In this document: positions 9,766 through 20,497 of the stretch, one piece after another
Layout of the letters: every line of letters starts with the position of its first letter
Position numbering within the stretch: position 1 is the first letter of the stretch
Assembly (NCBI GenBank): GCA_021464525.1
Contig: JADRCO010000312.1
Location: forward strand, 1-38,067
DNA: 38,067 nucleotides
Direction of reading: 5' to 3'
DNA from: Rhizophagus sp. LPA8_4_AMF
Lineage: Eukaryota > Glomeromycota > Glomeromycetes > Glomerales > Glomeraceae
Program-made: the position numbers and the translations under genes
Notes under the pieces: model-generated
Databases searched by the model: none
What the model was told of the DNA's origin: nothing
What the model saw: only the letters and a program-made list of their open reading frames with translations

Positions 9766-12097
9766 CCCTAACTGTGTATATTAGTTAATCGATTTTGGTG
9801 TAGAACAGTAATAATTCCTTTGCTCTATGCGAATCCATTGTCTGATTCTGATGTAATTATCTGATTCTTTAAAAAATTTGTCAACTCCATAAATTTCTAT
9901 AACTTTATTTAATTTCATTCTAAACATTATTGTTTTTTAGAACAATTTGCGCACATTTCTTTTTTATTATAACTTTTCGTCATCTTTTTTTTCCATTTCC
10001 TCGTGATTTAACCATATGCCCACATAATATTGCTTGTATCTTTTTCTAAATATGTTTTTTTTGTGCCACAATTATTACATACTATCCCGATTTTTATATA
10101 AAAATTCTAACTTTTGTGGTTTTCCATTAGTGGTCTTCCCAATTGACTTGTAACATGCGTTGAAGAATTTACTTGTGTATTCTTTCGACAATCCTTCTTC
10201 GAGTATATTAATTGAATATCCAAATATTTGATTTTTAAGGTATAAATTATAACAATTATTGAGTGGATTGAAGATTCATCATTTCATCAATCAATACTAA
10301 ATTATTGTTTTATTATTATTGAATAATTTAATATTAATTCTAACTTTAATAATCACATCTTAAATTTAATCAGATTAAATTAATTAACATTAATTAATTT
10401 ATAGTGCCTTGATCTAAAATTGGAAAGAATTCTTAAGCAGTATAGCAGCAATTCATTGTTTGGATTTAAAGGAATTAAAAATATTGAAAACTATTGGGTC
10501 GATATGAGATTTAAAATTTTGTTTTATTTAAACTCAAAAAAAATTGAAATTTATAACAAACACTTTATTGTTCAAATCTCATTACTACATTAGAAATGTT
10601 TTAGATTTCAAAAAATGTTAATTCATAAATAATCCCTTGATATAAAAAATTCAAAAGTTCTAAATTTAAATTTATTAACAATAGTTTAAAATTCGGTATA
10701 TCAAGAGCATTGGATGATAAGATGTAAAAATTATAGTATGAAATCAAGGTTAAAAGAATAAAAATAGTAGCAAATTTTACTAATTTATATCCCTTCTCTA
10801 CTTATGTATTTAAGTATTATTATATTATTGTATTTTATAAATAAAATATATTAATAATGATTTATAGCTACAAATTTATCGTTTATATAATCCGTAATAA
10901 TTAATAATACATAGAAATGATAATAGTCTATTTCAAAAATTACGAAATGTCGCTCATTTTTGATACGAAGCATCCGATAAAATCATTTTCATATTAATCT
11001 TTAAATAAAGCGTTTAATATGAAATTTTTTAACTCGTGATTCTCCTCATATTTTGTTCAGTCGTTGATTACGGTAACCCAGAGAAATAAGTAATTTTGAT
11101 TATTGGGCGAGTGTCATTGTATTAATATATTAAGTGATCTGCTATCTGAATTCATCTAGATTTCCGGATAACTGATATTGAAATAAGCGGGCCAGTGGTT
11201 GTGTCATTATCCTCACAGACGACTTTGGAAAATTGTGATCAAATCACCCATTTATAAAGGACGAGTGAATAGAAGACGATTCCAACCCACATACAAGTAC
11301 AATTTATACTTGTCGTCTGCAAATCAAGGAAGGTTGTTTGAACGTATTAAATGTATGTGTTAATATAATACAATCGGCAGGAGGATCCCCACTGAGATTA
11401 AAATTTAAAACCTGTGATCTTATAAGTCTTTAAGTTTATCGAGTATCCTAGACAATCGGAGAATCAACTCCGATCATTATTCAGACAATCAATTTAAAAT
11501 ACAATATTTGTTTTAACAATTATATAAATGGAAATTTTTTTAGGAAATTTACGATATTAAATTCACCCTATTTATCAGATGATTGTATTTGCGATATTAA
11601 AACACCTTCAAAGATGATCAACTTTACTAGTGAACAGATTCTCGTATTTTACGCCTTTGAAGCATTTTATGGATGCAACCACAACTCGTAAATACACGAT
11701 AATCTTATAATTTTACGCTCTGATAAAGCGGAAATTTACGATTTAAAATCAATTAAATCAGTTTAATGTTATTTTTTAAATGGTTTGGACATACCAAGTA
11801 ATAATGAAAATGTTACCAACATTACATCAATCAAATTTACGCAAAAAGCATTAATATTAAACAATTGGGTATTTCGTTATACAAGATATTAACATAATAT
11901 TTAATAATATAGCATAAAAAGTATAGCGAATTATTGAGAAAATTAGAAATTACTTCGTTAAAGAAGGTTATTTTTAAGAAAACCTTTGCACATATTTACA
12001 ATACATATAATTACAATAATTCAAAATTAAAATAAATTTAAAACACTTAAAATATCACGATGTGAATCCGAGTGAAAAAATTTTTTATTCGAATCTT
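9766..12097. other. Gene-free stretch with one GC-richer island
   Basis: Mostly AT-rich with no recognised gene. From about 11160 to 11480 composition is GC-richer. A 57-codon plus-strand frame without a start (about 11187-11357) is open there, but no family was recognised and the neighbouring frames look equally plausible. Small perfect hairpins occur near 11293-11313 (ACAAGTA...TACTTGT) and 11454-11474 (ATCGGAG...CTCCGAT). This could be an old gene or element relic. Confidence 0.35.
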
Positions 12098-12395
12098 GGT
12101 ATTTACGCAAAATTTTGGCCCGAAATTAAACTAATTTTGGCTGAAATTAGCAAAATTGGGATAATCCTGATTTTTTCCATAATAGAAATCCATTTATGCT
12201 AGATCATTTATTCACATGTAAACACAAAATGTTGTACGTCAACTGTCATTGTGCATCATATGTCGACAGGATACCATATAAAGTAATGTTTATATGTCGG
12301 TCAACTGCAATCTTACGCAGGGGAAAATGACGTGCAACATAAATAAGAAAAAAAAAAAAGAACATTTTTTCTCTTACGTTCAATAATTTTTTTTT
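12098..12395 (+). promoter_or_regulatory. Promoter module of BTB-TLDc gene 2
   Basis: GCAAAATTTTGGCC at 12107-12120 is followed by an AATTTTGGCTGAAATT block, a CTGATTTTTTCCATAATAGA block with AATCCATTTATGC, and CTCTTACGTTCAATAATTTT at 12371-12390. The block order matches the promoter of the gene at 3322. Between the blocks it carries an insertion of about 100 bases that is absent from gene 1. Confidence 0.55.
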
Positions 12396-12437
12396 TGTTT
12401 TTTTTTTACAATAATAAATAAAAACATTGTTTAAATT

Positions 12438-13931
12438 ATGTCTTATAAATTTGAATCTGATGTTATAAAAACACTTGGTGAACTACTTGAAAACAAAGTC
12501 AATTGTGATGTTATAATTCGCATCGGACAAAAACCTAATATTAAAGAATTTTATGCGCACTCTATTATCTTAGGCTGTAGATCTAAATATTTTAATGAAA
12601 TACTTTTTACTGAATATATCAGGAAAAAGGATGGAAAATATATAATTACAAAACAAAATTTAACTCCTCAAGCTTTTGATGTAATTCTTAAGTAAGTTAC
12701 TTCAATATTGCTTGTACTAAAATCATTAAAAAAAAAAAACAAATATATTTTTTTTTTTAATCCGATTTAATTTATAAGGTATCTTTATACTGGTCATTTT
12801 AATATTAATGAGAAAACCGGATATGAGCTTTTGGATATTATGGTAGCCTCCGACGAATTAAAGTTGGAACTATTAACTAAACTCACTGAAGAATTTATCA
12901 TTGGAAACTACCAACAATTTTTACAAAATGATCCAGTTGGAGTTATTCGAGTTATTTATTATAATAAATCATTTTATAATTTACAAGAATATTGTTTACA
13001 AATAATCTGCTCCGAACCTGAAATTTTATTTAATAAAGATATATTTACCAATTTACCCGCTCTTTTATTAGAAAGTATTTTAAGACGAGATGATTTAAAT
13101 TTAACAGAAATTGAAATTTGGGATAATTTAATCAAATGGGGGTTGGCACAAGGACAAACATTAAGTAAAGATATTTCTAATTGGGATCAAGGCGATTTCG
13201 ATCATTTTCAAGGAATTCTTTACAAATTTATTCCTTTAATTAGATTTTATTTAATATCATACGATGATTATTTCAACAAAGTTAAACCTTACGAAGATAT
13301 ATTTCCTAAAGAATTAAATGATGATCTTTTAAGATTTTACACGAATCCAGAATATAGATCTACTATTAGAATTATACCGAGAATTTCTTCACGTCATTCT
13401 GTCATAATTGATCAAGCTCAAGGTCATTTTGCAATTTTTGCAAATTGGATTGATAGAAAGGGTGATCATAACAAGTATACTATTAAAAATATGCCTTATA
13501 AATTTAATCTTTTATATAGAGTTAGCAGAGACGGTAACACAGCTGAAGCATTTCATAGAAAATGTGATAATAAAGGGGCCACTATAATTATAATAAAAAT
13601 TGGGGGATCGGAACAAGTTATTGGTGGTTATAATCCGTTTAATTGGGATTCGCGTAGTGGTTATAAAATAACGCATGATAGTTTTATATTCTCTTTTACA
13701 GATAGAAGGAACACGAAAACTGCAAGTGTAGGTTATAGTGGTGGTATAAGTTCTGTAGGGTGCTATTCAAGTAATGGACCAATATTTGGTGGATATTTTT
13801 ATTGTAGAAGTGATGGTCATATTTGGACAGCTTATAGTACTAATTATTTTAATCTTAGTGGTTTTCCGAACAGAAGTATAATTGCAGAGGATTATGAAGT
13901 ATTTCAAGTTATAAAGCAAATGAATATGTAA
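12438..13931 (+). CDS. BTB-BACK-TLDc domain protein, array gene 2 (two exons)
   Basis: Exons 12438-12691 (254 nt) and 12779-13931 flank an 87-nt GTAAGT...TATAAG intron at the same codon position as in the other array members. The product is 468 residues. The order is BTB (CDVIIRIGQ, HSIILGCRSKYFNEIL), BACK-like (LLESILRRDDLNLTEIEIWD), then TLDc (VIGGYNPFNW, SFIFSFTDRR, GPIFGGYF, EDYEVFQVIK). It is the closest paralog of the 3322 gene, sharing both flanks. Compared with gene 1 it lacks several residues in the BACK-TLDc linker and has VDDYE changed to AEDYE. The likely role is a Cullin-3-type adaptor with a TLDc effector; the target is unknown. The large intron differs from gene 1 mainly by an A/T homopolymer. 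Confidence 0.92.
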
Positions 13932-14640
13932 TAGTGATATCCTTATTGCGCAACAATAAAAGTTATTTGGTTTCTTTGAAAATTTGAATTGAAAACCGGG
14001 TTCCTACAATTAAATTTTCGGTTAACCCAATAATTATTATCTCGTTCGTACAAATCCAAATTAGTATAAAACGATTTTATTAGATTTTGAAAAAATTCTT
14101 ACAGCTAATAAGAGTATATAATCGTTCTTGATCTTTCCTTTTACAATAATAAAGTCGGTATTCCCAATTTTTAAAATTTTCTTACAAATGGACCAAAATT
14201 CCAATGGTTCATTCATTAATTCAATTAAATTGAAATCAGACGGCGAATATGTATGTTCCGTTTAAAATTTAAACCATAGCATGCCGTATTTCATGTAATT
14301 TATGCGTTTTAAACGTTTGTCACGTGACCTTATAACAAAATTTTTTTGTAAAAAATTTCTTTATTTTAGCTTCAGGTTTAAAACAAACATATTGTTTCGT
14401 CTCTTGTATAATATTATTGGATTTTAGTAAGAATTGTTAATCTTATAATTTGTATATGTTTAATAATTTTTTTTTTTTTGAAAAAATAATAACAGATAAT
14501 AATATTCATATTAATCAGTACTATAATAATTATTCAATAAAATAAACGGAAGCGTTATTAATATCTATTAATATAACTTACAAAATGAGAATGCACATGA
14601 AAAAAGTTATGCAACATTTTATTATAAGGAAAGCGTAAAA
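13932..14640. other. 3' flank of BTB-TLDc gene 2, no further gene
   Basis: The first ~190 bases share blocks with the 3' flank of gene 1, ending at ATTCTTACAGCTAATAAGAG (about 14096-14115). The remainder is AT-rich without a recognised feature. Confidence 0.45.
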
Positions 14641-14653
14641 CAGCATAAAATTG

Positions 14654-14922
14654 TTACGTGACGTACGTGACAATTATAATAGAAAAGCGTGGAGCTGTAA
14701 TGAGTCATTGCAAATTTTTATTATGTTATTTTACATAAAGTTGGTCAAAAATTGTCATTTACTAAATACATTTTTACACTTTCGCATAAGTCTTGACTCA
14801 TGAGTCATTTTTATATCTCAAAATGTACAAAAGTTAAGTTGTAGTGACTCATAAGGTCACGATGAGTACATACTCAATTTATATAATATAAAGGTTTGTA
14901 CAACAAAAAAATATATAAAAAG
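14654..14922 (+). promoter_or_regulatory. bZIP-site cluster and TATA box
   Basis: Four TGACTCA/TGAGTCA sites (the known Gcn4/AP-1 core) lie at 14701-14707, 14794-14800, 14801-14807 and 14845-14851. The middle two form the perfect 14-bp palindrome TGACTCATGAGTCA. A TGACGTA/ACGTACGT string lies at 14659-14670. A TATATAAAAAG TATA-like box follows at 14912-14922. The first ATG of the locus at 15121 lies about 200 bases downstream. The arrangement reads as an inducible promoter; regulation is inferred. Confidence 0.5.
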
Positions 14923-15120
14923 ACCTTGCTTTTTTCCTAAACTGTATTTCACTGTATTTCATTATTCCCTAAATATTTCACTGTTTTCATTAATTTCTTT
15001 TTTAAACTGAATTTTTTATATTCATTAATTCCTCTACTAGTATATTCCAATAACCTATATTCCAATAACACTAACAAGTAATAAACATCCTACACACAAT
15101 ATTTCTATTCAAGTAATAAA

Positions 15121-15625
15121 TGATGATTCTATCACCATCATCCTTGGTTAATAGGTAAAAATTAATATCAATAATACTAAATCAATGGTCACATTACTAA
15201 ACTCCAACATTTGAATTCCTCCAAGGTCTGTTTGGGATAGTAGTAAGTATGAAGAAATGGTGCGCACTGCAGAGTTTATGATAGGGTGGTATCCGCCCCA
15301 GTTGCATTCAAGGTTACAGCTTGAATGAGTCTTAGTTATTTTTGCAACTATCTTTATTTTTAATTTTTTGAATTTTGTAGGCATGCTCAAGGGGAAATGA
15401 CAAATGGTAAAGTAGTCCTCAATTTTCAGGTCCATATTGATGAAATTTAAATAGACCTCAGTACTGTGATGATGGGTCAAGTAATCCTACCACCACAAAG
15501 AATTATCGAGTAAGGAGGAAAGAGATGAATGAACCTGTGGAACTCCTTTGGATCTCTCCTCTTCTGTCATAAGTCGTTGGGCAACGCAAAGTAGATCTGA
15601 ATTCCTTCAACATCTGCGAATAACG
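15121..15625 (+). CDS. Small multi-exon locus of unknown family, possibly decayed
   Basis: No family was recognised. Composition is clearly GC-richer than the surroundings. A consistent model is exons 15121-15155, 15226-15312 and 15381-15450 with introns of 70 nt (GTAAAA...CCAAG) and 68 nt (GTTACA...TTGTAG). It gives 63 residues containing YEEMVRTAEFMIGWYPPQLH and GEMTNGKVVLNFQVHIDEI, then TAA. Coding-like sequence continues in other frames: QYCDDGSSNPTTTKNYRVRR at about 15460-15520 and SVISRWATQSRSEFLQHLR at about 15570-15622. Either further introns are unresolved or frameshifts have broken a longer gene. The second intron's donor is weak. An opposite-strand 110-codon frame over the same region is treated as its shadow. 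A bZIP-site promoter lies upstream, and a repeat shared with 8046-8160 begins right after it, so a transposon origin is possible. Confidence 0.4.
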
Positions 15626-15636
15626 TGACCGTCATA

Positions 15637-15770
15637 AGTGATAAATAATCACATGATGCTCTACATATTTTTATCATATTAGGAAAGTTCTAGACCGGTC
15701 TTCTCATTTATCACTTGAACAAATTGTCACATGGTATGGTACCTTACTCCACACATTTTTGTAACATTCT
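15637..15770 (+). repeat. Interspersed repeat, copy 2
   Basis: Contains the 44-base block at 15669-15712 shared with 8067-8110 (AAAGTTCTAGACCGGTCTTC core), followed by ATGGTATGGTACC and CTCCACA. See the first copy at 8046. Confidence 0.6.
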
Positions 15771-15903
15771 AAAAATACATAATCTTGCATGAAATTTATA
15801 TATATGACTTAATTTATTTTAAAAATAATGAAAAATATGACATTCAAACGGTTAATAAACATCCGCAGGTGTACTAATAATATGTTGATCGAATTTGTTG
15901 CAA

Positions 15904-16000
15904 TAAAATTTGGCCAATTAATAAAATTTTTGGTTAAATTAATTAATAAATTTTGTTTGCCATTTATAGAATTTTCAATGAAAAAAAATTGTGTAACCCC
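15904..16000 (+). promoter_or_regulatory. Promoter module of BTB-TLDc gene 3
   Basis: TAAAATTTGGCCAATTAA, then AAAATTTTTGGTTAAATT, then CATTTATAGAATTTTCAATG. These are degenerate versions of the same ordered blocks found upstream of the other three array genes, placed about 170 bases before the ATG as in gene 4. Confidence 0.4.
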
Positions 16001-16076
16001 ATGGTCAATTTTATGTTACATATTTTGCATGCAAAAAAAAAAAAAACTTTTTATCCTTTTTTCTTTAAAAAAAAAA

Positions 16077-17550
16077 ATGTCCTTCGAATATTCTCAAGAA
16101 CTTATAAATGATTATGAAAAATTACTTGAAGATGATAAAACACATGATGTTATTATTTACGCTGGTCATGATGAAAATGTAGAAGTAATTTACGCACATT
16201 CACTTATATTATGTGCTAGATCTCAATATTTTCGTGCGGCATTTTTTAATGAATGGGCAATTAAAGAAGATGGAAAATTTATTCTTAAAAAATCCAATAT
16301 TACTCCTCAGATATTTAAAATCATTCTGAGGTAATAAAAAAATTAATTATCTAACAAATTGTTAAATATATCTAATTATTTTAATTTAAAATATTTATTT
16401 TAGATTTATTTATTGTGGAAAAATTAATTTGGCAAGTTTACAAGGTGCAGAATTATTATATCTTATGATTGCAGTAGATGAACTTAATATTCAAACATTA
16501 ATCCCTTGTATTAAAGAATATTTGATTAATTATCAATATGAATTCTTACAACAGGATCCTATTGAAATTCTTGAAACTATTTATAAAGTTTATCAAAGTG
16601 ATACATTTACAGGTTTATGGAATTTCTTTATTGAAGCAATTTGTGATAAACCGGATATATTGTTTAATTCTAATAAATTAATTAGGTTAAGTGCACCCTT
16701 CTTGGAATTACTTTTAAAACGGGATGATTTATTATTGGATGAAATTGAAGTATGGGATAATTTGATCAAATGGAGTTTAGCTCAACACCCTTATATTCAA
16801 CATGAAATTGAGAAATGGAATAATGAAGAAATCACAATTATGAAAAATACTTTTCATACGTTTATTCCTTTAATTAGATTTTATCATATATCTTTAGAAG
16901 ACTTTCAATTGAAAGTATGTCCTTTTATAGAGTTATTACCTGAAGATTTAACCAGTAACATACTTACATTTCATATGGATTCAAATAAAATACTCAACGA
17001 TGATATACAATCTCCTAGAATTAAATTTCAACATTTCACCATTTTTTCTAGTTGGATTGAAAAGAAAAATGATTTTCATTATAGATATCATAGCTTAAAA
17101 GATATTCCTTATCATTTTAATTTAATTTATCGTGCTAGTAGAGATGGTAAAACACCAGAAGCATTTCATAAAAAGTGTGATAATAAAGGAGCTACTATAG
17201 TTATAGTAAAAATTAAGGGATCAGAACAGATTATTGGAGGCTATAATCCATTTGATTGGGATTCAAATAAAATTTATAAATATACACATGATAGTTTTTT
17301 GTTCACATTTAAAGATAGAAGGGATGCAAAAACTGCAAAAGTAGGATATAGTAGTGGTATATATTCTATAGGTTGTTATCCATCTTATGGACCAATATTT
17401 GGTGGTGATTTTTCTTGTAGAGATGATGGTACAGATTGGAAGTTTAATAATATTTTTTGTTCATACCCTAATATTGGTATTCCGATAGGAAGTATAGATG
17501 TAGATGATTATGAAGTTTTTCAGGTTATAAAAAAAGTAAGTCCTAAATAA
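16077..17550 (+). CDS. BTB-BACK-TLDc domain protein, array gene 3 (two exons)
   Basis: Exons 16077-16330 (254 nt) and 16404-17550 flank a 73-nt GTAATA...TTTTAG intron, giving 466 residues. The frame is open upstream to 15828, but the ATG at 16077 is chosen because MSFEY aligns with MSFEY of gene 4 and MSYKL/F of genes 1 and 2, and it sits after an A-rich leader. Domains: BTB (HDVIIYAGH, YAHSLILCARSQYFRAAF), BACK-like (LLELLLKRDDLLLDEIEVWD), TLDc (IIGGYNPFDW, SFLFTFKDRRDAKTAKVGYS, GPIFGGDF, VDDYEVFQVI). It forms a subfamily with gene 4, shown by the DYEKLL start, NEWA after the BTB core, and RFIYCGK at the splice junction. The biochemical target is unknown. Confidence 0.92.
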
Positions 17551-19149
17551 CGTTAAAAGGTTTGTTATTAGGTGAAAATAGATTTATCCATATTTCCTAA
17601 ATATTTAAATCATACAATTAGAATTTGCACATAACAAATAAAAACTTATTTATTTTATATTATATATAATAAGTTATAAAGTTTATAAATGAATACTATT
17701 CCCTTTTACTATATTATTTTAAACTGAATATCTATTAGAAAGTAAACTTCTTTTATATAATGAATTTTTATCGCTATGCCAAATTCTTGATAATTGTCCG
17801 AAGCGTCTATTTTTGTATTTTTGTTATGTGATTTAATTGTCCGAAATTTCAAACTTTAAGCCGTGTGTATGGCCAATGAAGTTTTAGAATCGAGAAGTAT
17901 TATTTGATGATCATGTGATTATAACGTCTCGGACGCCAAACGGTTCCCGTTACCTATTATATTGGTATATCAAAAATAGGTCAGACTGGAAGTAATTGGA
18001 TGATAATCAATTTGTTACTAAATATATAAATGTTATAATATATATACTGTATATATTATAAGTTATCAACTTCTTATCTTATTCCTTGTCCTACTACATT
18101 ATAAAATTCAAGGAAAGAAGAATTTCTTAGAGGTTTCATGCTGCCATAGAGATAACATATTTTTTAATCGATTTGTTAAAGATTTTATTGGTAAGCGCAT
18201 TTCTTTATTAGGATAATGTAATTTATAATAACTATATAGTATAAATTCTATTAAACAATCTCTGACACGTCCTAACGTTGTAGCCAAATTCTAACACTAC
18301 TGATTGTATATTTGTACATTAAAGTAATAATCCTTTATTATTATTATTAATTTTTGGATATTAGTTATTTTAACAATTATTAATAGTTGAAATCGAGTCA
18401 ATGTCAGTTTTGATAGATTAACGTGATGGAAACGTAAATTACAATTTGGATGTTAGATTATTGTGGCTTAAATTTTGATGACTTTTTATTTTAAATCAAA
18501 AAATAATTGTGAGAAAATAAATTACTGAAATTTTATATGAACTATAATTACATATTTAACAATGCATGTTATCGTTAGCTATTTAATTTTTGAAATAATT
18601 ACTGAGCGGTCAAAACTAACGTTAAATTGTTGGCTAAAATTATTTAATTTGTTGGTCAATTATAATTTATATTTATGAAATATTAGTTCGAATAATTCGA
18701 TCATGTATTTTGTAAAATATTTAAGAATTTTGTTATAAATCAGTGACAATAATTTTTATTTTTTTTTGAATTTCACAAAAAGAATTAAAATTATTTGTAA
18801 AAAAAAGATAGTTTTTATAGCATTTTTTGACGGGATAAGTTTATCTCAAAAACTTTGCTGAAATATACTAAGTTGTGCCCGAATAGTAAACAAATCGTGG
18901 CCAAATCGTGCAAGTAATCATGAATTTTCAGTAATGATTTGGAAATAAACGTAAATAATCGTCTACATGTAGTTACTGCGCATTAAGACGATTAATCCAA
19001 TAAATCGTTACGAATTTATTATCAAAGTTGTCACAATATTTTTTAAACTTTACATTTACTAAATTTTATCAAATGGTTTTTGTATAAATAATTAATAAAT
19101 TTAATCAATATATTGTAAATATCTTGATGTTTCTTTAAAGTGAAGTCCA
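17551..19149. other. Intergenic, no gene recognised
   Basis: Strongly AT-rich with stops in all frames and no clear repeat. Short A/T alternating runs occur near 18020-18060. Confidence 0.5.
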
Positions 19150-19640
19150 ACTTCCAATGAACCATTCAGATACAAAATATGAAAAAATAATATTTTATTA
19201 AAAATTTAAAATCGGAAGTTAGAAGTATATGTATTAAAGAAAAGAAAACAAAGAAAAAAAATGACCAAAATACGCATCCTAAAAGTAAAAGAAGCATATG
19301 AAATGTTAGTAACATTTCATTGAAAAAAATAATGTTAATGAACAATCCACTTACCACTACGACCAAAACTGTACAAGACCTAAAAAAGAAAAGAAAGTTA
19401 ATGTTAGTAATGTTTCTTTTAATTAAAGAATAATAAAAAATGTTAAAAAAAAAGAAGTACATTTTTTTCAATCCAACATCCAGAGATCCCAAAGAACCAG
19501 CCACTTCATTTTTCAAAAAGTAAAAAAAAAAAACAATAAAAAAAAATTCAACTTACCGTAATTCTGCATCCAAAGAGACTGGAGTGGCGTAATAGGAGTT
19601 ACAAGAGAAAAATGTCCAGAATTATACAAAAAAAACCAAT
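19150..19640 (-). ncRNA. Putative spliced minus-strand transcript without clear protein
   Basis: On the minus strand, TACG|GTAAGT at 19557/19556 pairs with CTTTTTTAG ending at 19380 (177-nt intron with branch-like TTACTAACATTAAC). GTAGTG|GTAAGT at 19355/19354 pairs with CTTTTAG ending at 19279 (76-nt intron with branch-like TTACTAACATTTC). This leaves a 25-nt middle exon. Exon 3 runs from 19278 to an AATAAAAT signal at about 19191-19198. The joined exons have no long ATG-started frame; the best start, ATGCAGAATTAC, yields only about 11 codons. One spliced frame is open without an ATG (NSYYATPVSLDAELRS...). The splice signals are seen; calling it a non-coding RNA is inference, and it could be a 3' part of a gene with a missed 5' exon. 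Confidence 0.35.
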
Positions 19641-19773
19641 TTAACCAAAAAAAAAGAAATTATTTTGAAAATTTGTGAAAAATTAAAAATGTAAATATGG
19701 AAATGAAAAGGACTTTTCTGAATTTAGAATAGAAGTAAAACCCGAAATATTATTAAATATTTCGATAAGGAAA

Positions 19774-19885
19774 TTGCAGGGAGAGAGGGAAAGATGAAGG
19801 GAAGTAAAGAGGGAAAGCTTAAGGAGAAAGGACGAAGAAAAGGGAAAAAAGAAAAAAGGTTGAAAAAGTTTAAAAAAGGTTAAAA
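19774..19885 (+). other. Purine-rich tract with a tiny basic ORF
   Basis: Over 110 bases are almost entirely A and G. A 29-codon frame, 19794-19883, encodes a Lys/Arg-rich peptide beginning MKGSKEGKLKEKGRRK. The composition alone can generate such a frame, so it is not called as a gene. Confidence 0.45.
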
Positions 19886-20299
19886 AGTTAAACTGTGGCT
19901 GTATTATTTAGTAAAATAGTATATCACGTTATACACATGATATCCATCGAACTTAAAACATTAGAATTTTATTATGATTAATTATTAAATACATTTGTAA
20001 AAAACTAAAAATTGCTGAACCATCTCTAGAAATTTGCCAATACATTGTCAATTTTCTCCTGACGCATCGCAAAAATACTCCAAACTAATTTTTTTCTGGC
20101 TATATTTGCTATTTTTAAAATAAATATTATTTACGTAACCGCATGTTATATTAGCAAAATAGTGAAAACATTCATAACTAAATAGTTTCAAATTCTTATA
20201 AAATTATAAATGCGAATTTACGGCGATCACTTAACAATTAAGCGAAAGAAGTTATCTGTTATAGATTGTACATCATATTGATAATATATTACGTCGATC

Positions 20300-20400
20300 G
20301 TAAAATTTGACCAAAGCTAACTTTGGTTAAAATTTTTGGCCCAAATTAATTTATTTGATTCTGATTTCCGTTTATAGAATTTCATTTACATAATGAATTT
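20300..20400 (+). promoter_or_regulatory. Promoter module of BTB-TLDc gene 4
   Basis: AAAATTTTTGGCCCAAATTA at 20329-20348 is followed by GATTCTGATTTCCGTTTATA and GAATTTCATTTACATAATG. These are the same ordered blocks as upstream of gene 1 (TGATTTCTATTTATAGAAAT, CATTTATGCAATG-like), about 170 bases before the ATG. Confidence 0.5.
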
Positions 20401-20497
20401 TACGTAACATAGCTAACATATGGCTAATTTACGTAAATTTTTTTTTTCTTTTTTTTTATTTTTGTTTAAATCCAAAAAAAAATTTTTTATAAGAAAA

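Noticed and set aside
15148..15480. 110-codon minus-strand open frame
   Set aside because: It overlaps the plus-strand exons of the unknown locus, which have better splice logic and a more protein-like composition. The minus frame has no recognisable domain.
19166..19516. 116-codon minus-strand frame rich in Phe and Leu
   Set aside because: It reads straight through two strong introns and is driven by T-richness.
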